Part shown: one piece after another, positions 6,500-7,441 of the stretch
How the letters are laid out: the number at the start of each line of letters is the position of its first letter
How positions within the stretch are numbered: the stretch's first letter is position 1
DNA from: JAWKWH01 sp041582695
GTDB taxonomy: Bacteria > Pseudomonadota > Alphaproteobacteria > Rhizobiales > Rhizobiaceae
Length of the DNA: 7,441 nt
Reading direction: 5' to 3'
Assembly: GCA_041582695.1 (NCBI GenBank)
Contig: JBFIBB010000179.1
Span: 1-7,441, forward strand
Program-made: the position numbers and the translations under genes
Notes under the pieces: model-generated
What the model saw: the letters and a program-made list of their open reading frames with translations, nothing else
Databases searched by the model: none
What the model was told of the DNA's origin: nothing

Positions 6500-6504
6500 G
6501 GAGG
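6500..6504 (+). promoter_or_regulatory. Ribosome binding site of ETF-QO
   Basis: GGAGG lies 5 nt before ATG 6510 and is the strongest Shine-Dalgarno match in the window. It decides the start against the overlapping upstream ATG at 6368, which is in another frame. Confidence 0.8.
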
Positions 6505-6509
6505 TCGCA

Positions 6510-7441
6510 ATGAGCGAAGTCGAGCGCGAGAGCATGGAATTCGACGTAGTAATCGTCGGAGCAGGGCCGGCGGGCCTTGCAGCGGCTATCCGGCTGAAGC
6601 AGCTTAACGCCGACCTCGCCGTCGTCGTTCTCGAGAAGGGCGCCGAGGTCGGCGCGCATATTCTTTCCGGCGCCGTTGTCGATCCGGTGGGTATTGACGC
6701 GCTGTTGCCCGGTTGGCGCGAAGAGGACGGCCACCCGTTCAAGACGCCAGTAACCGCCGATCATTTCCTGGTTCTCGGGCCATCGGGTTCATTGCGCCTG
6801 CCGAATTTCATGATGCCGCCGCTGATGAGCAATCACGGCAACTACATAGTCTCGCTCGGCAACGTCTGCCGATGGCTCGCCGAAAAGGCCGAGGCGCTCG
6901 GCGTAGAAATCTATCCGGGCTTTGCCGCCGCCGAAGTGCTTTACAACGACGAGGGCGCCGTCATCGGTGTGGCGACGGGTGACATGGGCATCGAGAAGGA
7001 TGGCAGCCAAGGGCCGAATTACACTCCCGGCATGGCGCTTCTCGGCAAGTACACGCTTATAGGCGAGGGTGTTCGCGGTTCGCTGGCCAAGGAACTGATC
7101 GGCAGGTATTCGCTCGACCAGGGCCGCGAGCCGGCGAAATTCGGCATCGGACTGAAGGAACTATGGCAGGTCGCGCCCGAGCAGCACAAACCGGGTCTCG
7201 TCCAGCACTCGTTCGGCTGGCCGCTCAACGGCCGCACAGGCGGCGGATCTTTCCTCTATCATCTGGAAGACAATCAGGTGGCCGTCGGTTTCGTTGTCCA
7301 CCTCAATTACAAGAATCCGTACCTGTCGCCTTTCGAGGAATTCCAGCGCTTCAAGACCCATCCGGCCTTTCGCGACACATTTGCGGGCGCAAAGCGGGTC
7401 TCCTACGGCGCCCGCGCGATCACCGAGGGCGGCTGGCAGTC
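6510..7441 (+). CDS. Electron transfer flavoprotein:ubiquinone oxidoreductase, N-terminal part
   Basis: The frame stays open to the window edge, giving 310 complete codons of a family that is normally about 550 residues. This membrane-associated FAD and 4Fe-4S enzyme takes electrons from reduced ETF, filled by acyl-CoA and amino-acid dehydrogenases, and passes them to ubiquinone. The sequence shows an FAD-binding Rossmann start DVVIVGAGPAGLAAA (12-26) with GxGxxG at 17-22, the ribose-binding Glu42 in VVVLEKG, and the family signature GAHILSGAV (48-56). GVRGSLAKELI and the HSFGWPLNGRTGGGSFLYH region further along are also characteristic. The C-terminal cysteines that bind the iron-sulfur cluster lie beyond the window. 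Start ATG 6510 follows a strong GGAGG. The gene diverges from the exported-protein/glycosylase operon. Confidence 0.95.
   Translation, partial: MSEVERESMEFDVVIVGAGPAGLAAAIRLKQLNADLAVVVLEKGAEVGAHILSGAVVDPVGIDALLPGWREEDGHPFKTPVTADHFLVLGPSGSLRLPNFMMPPLMSNHGNYIVSLGNVCRWLAEKAEALGVEIYPGFAAAEVLYNDEGAVIGVATGDMGIEKDGSQGPNYTPGMALLGKYTLIGEGVRGSLAKELIGRYSLDQGREPAKFGIGLKELWQVAPEQHKPGLVQHSFGWPLNGRTGGGSFLYHLEDNQVAVGFVVHLNYKNPYLSPFEEFQRFKTHPAFRDTFAGAKRVSYGARAITEGGWQ

Noticed and set aside
6368..6607. 79-codon + strand frame overlapping the ETF-QO start
   Set aside because: It overlaps the first 98 bases of ETF-QO in another frame, has no good ribosome binding site and no recognisable motif. The GGAGG at 6500-6504 serves ATG 6510.
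1..7441. Mobile elements, CRISPR arrays, tRNA/rRNA genes, toxin-antitoxin or defence systems
   Set aside because: I saw no transposase or integrase motifs, terminal or direct repeats, regular spacer arrays, tRNA-like folds or defence domains on either strand.

Overview
The window looks like a chromosomal housekeeping and accessory segment of an alphaproteobacterium, most likely of the order Hyphomicrobiales (Rhizobiales, Mesorhizobium/Phyllobacteriaceae-like). The grounds are the high GC with strong third-position bias, the alphaproteobacterial form of family-4-like uracil-DNA glycosylase, and the divergent pairing of that gene with electron-transfer flavoprotein:ubiquinone oxidoreductase (ETF-QO). 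The taxon is inferred from sequence style; no marker gene is present.

Layout, left to right. Positions 1-117 hold the last 38 codons of an unidentified + strand gene. A small secreted four-EF-hand protein follows on the + strand (188-664). A 12-bp GC-rich hairpin (673-709) separates it from a long leftward block. That block is five tightly packed - strand genes, in transcription order: an exported protein of unknown function (6214-5600), a uracil-DNA glycosylase (5593-4712), an MFS transporter of the oxalate/formate or monocarboxylate type (4715-3414), a serine alpha/beta hydrolase (3373-2114) and a YcaD-like MFS transporter (2034-736). The 6214-3414 part is clearly packed as an operon, with a 6-nt gap and a 4-nt overlap. 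The last two genes have 40- and 79-nt gaps and may share the transcript. To the right, the 295-bp divergent intergenic region leads into ETF-QO on the + strand (6510 to the window edge), which is cut off in the window.

How the genes may work together. ETF-QO passes electrons from acyl-CoA and amino-acid dehydrogenases to ubiquinone, and its upstream region carries an ACGTTTACGT-type pseudo-palindrome overlapping a possible -35 box, suggestive of branched-chain amino-acid or fatty-acid catabolic control. The leftward block mixes base-excision DNA repair with two different transporters around a hydrolase. No shared pathway can be read from the sequence; the transporter-hydrolase-transporter order at most hints at handling of a small ester or organic acid.

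This is mainly an ordinary region. I found no mobile element, CRISPR array, RNA gene or obvious new system. The points most worth following are the loss of two of the four canonical iron-sulfur cysteines in the glycosylase, the operator-like site before ETF-QO, and the uncharacterised exported protein between them.
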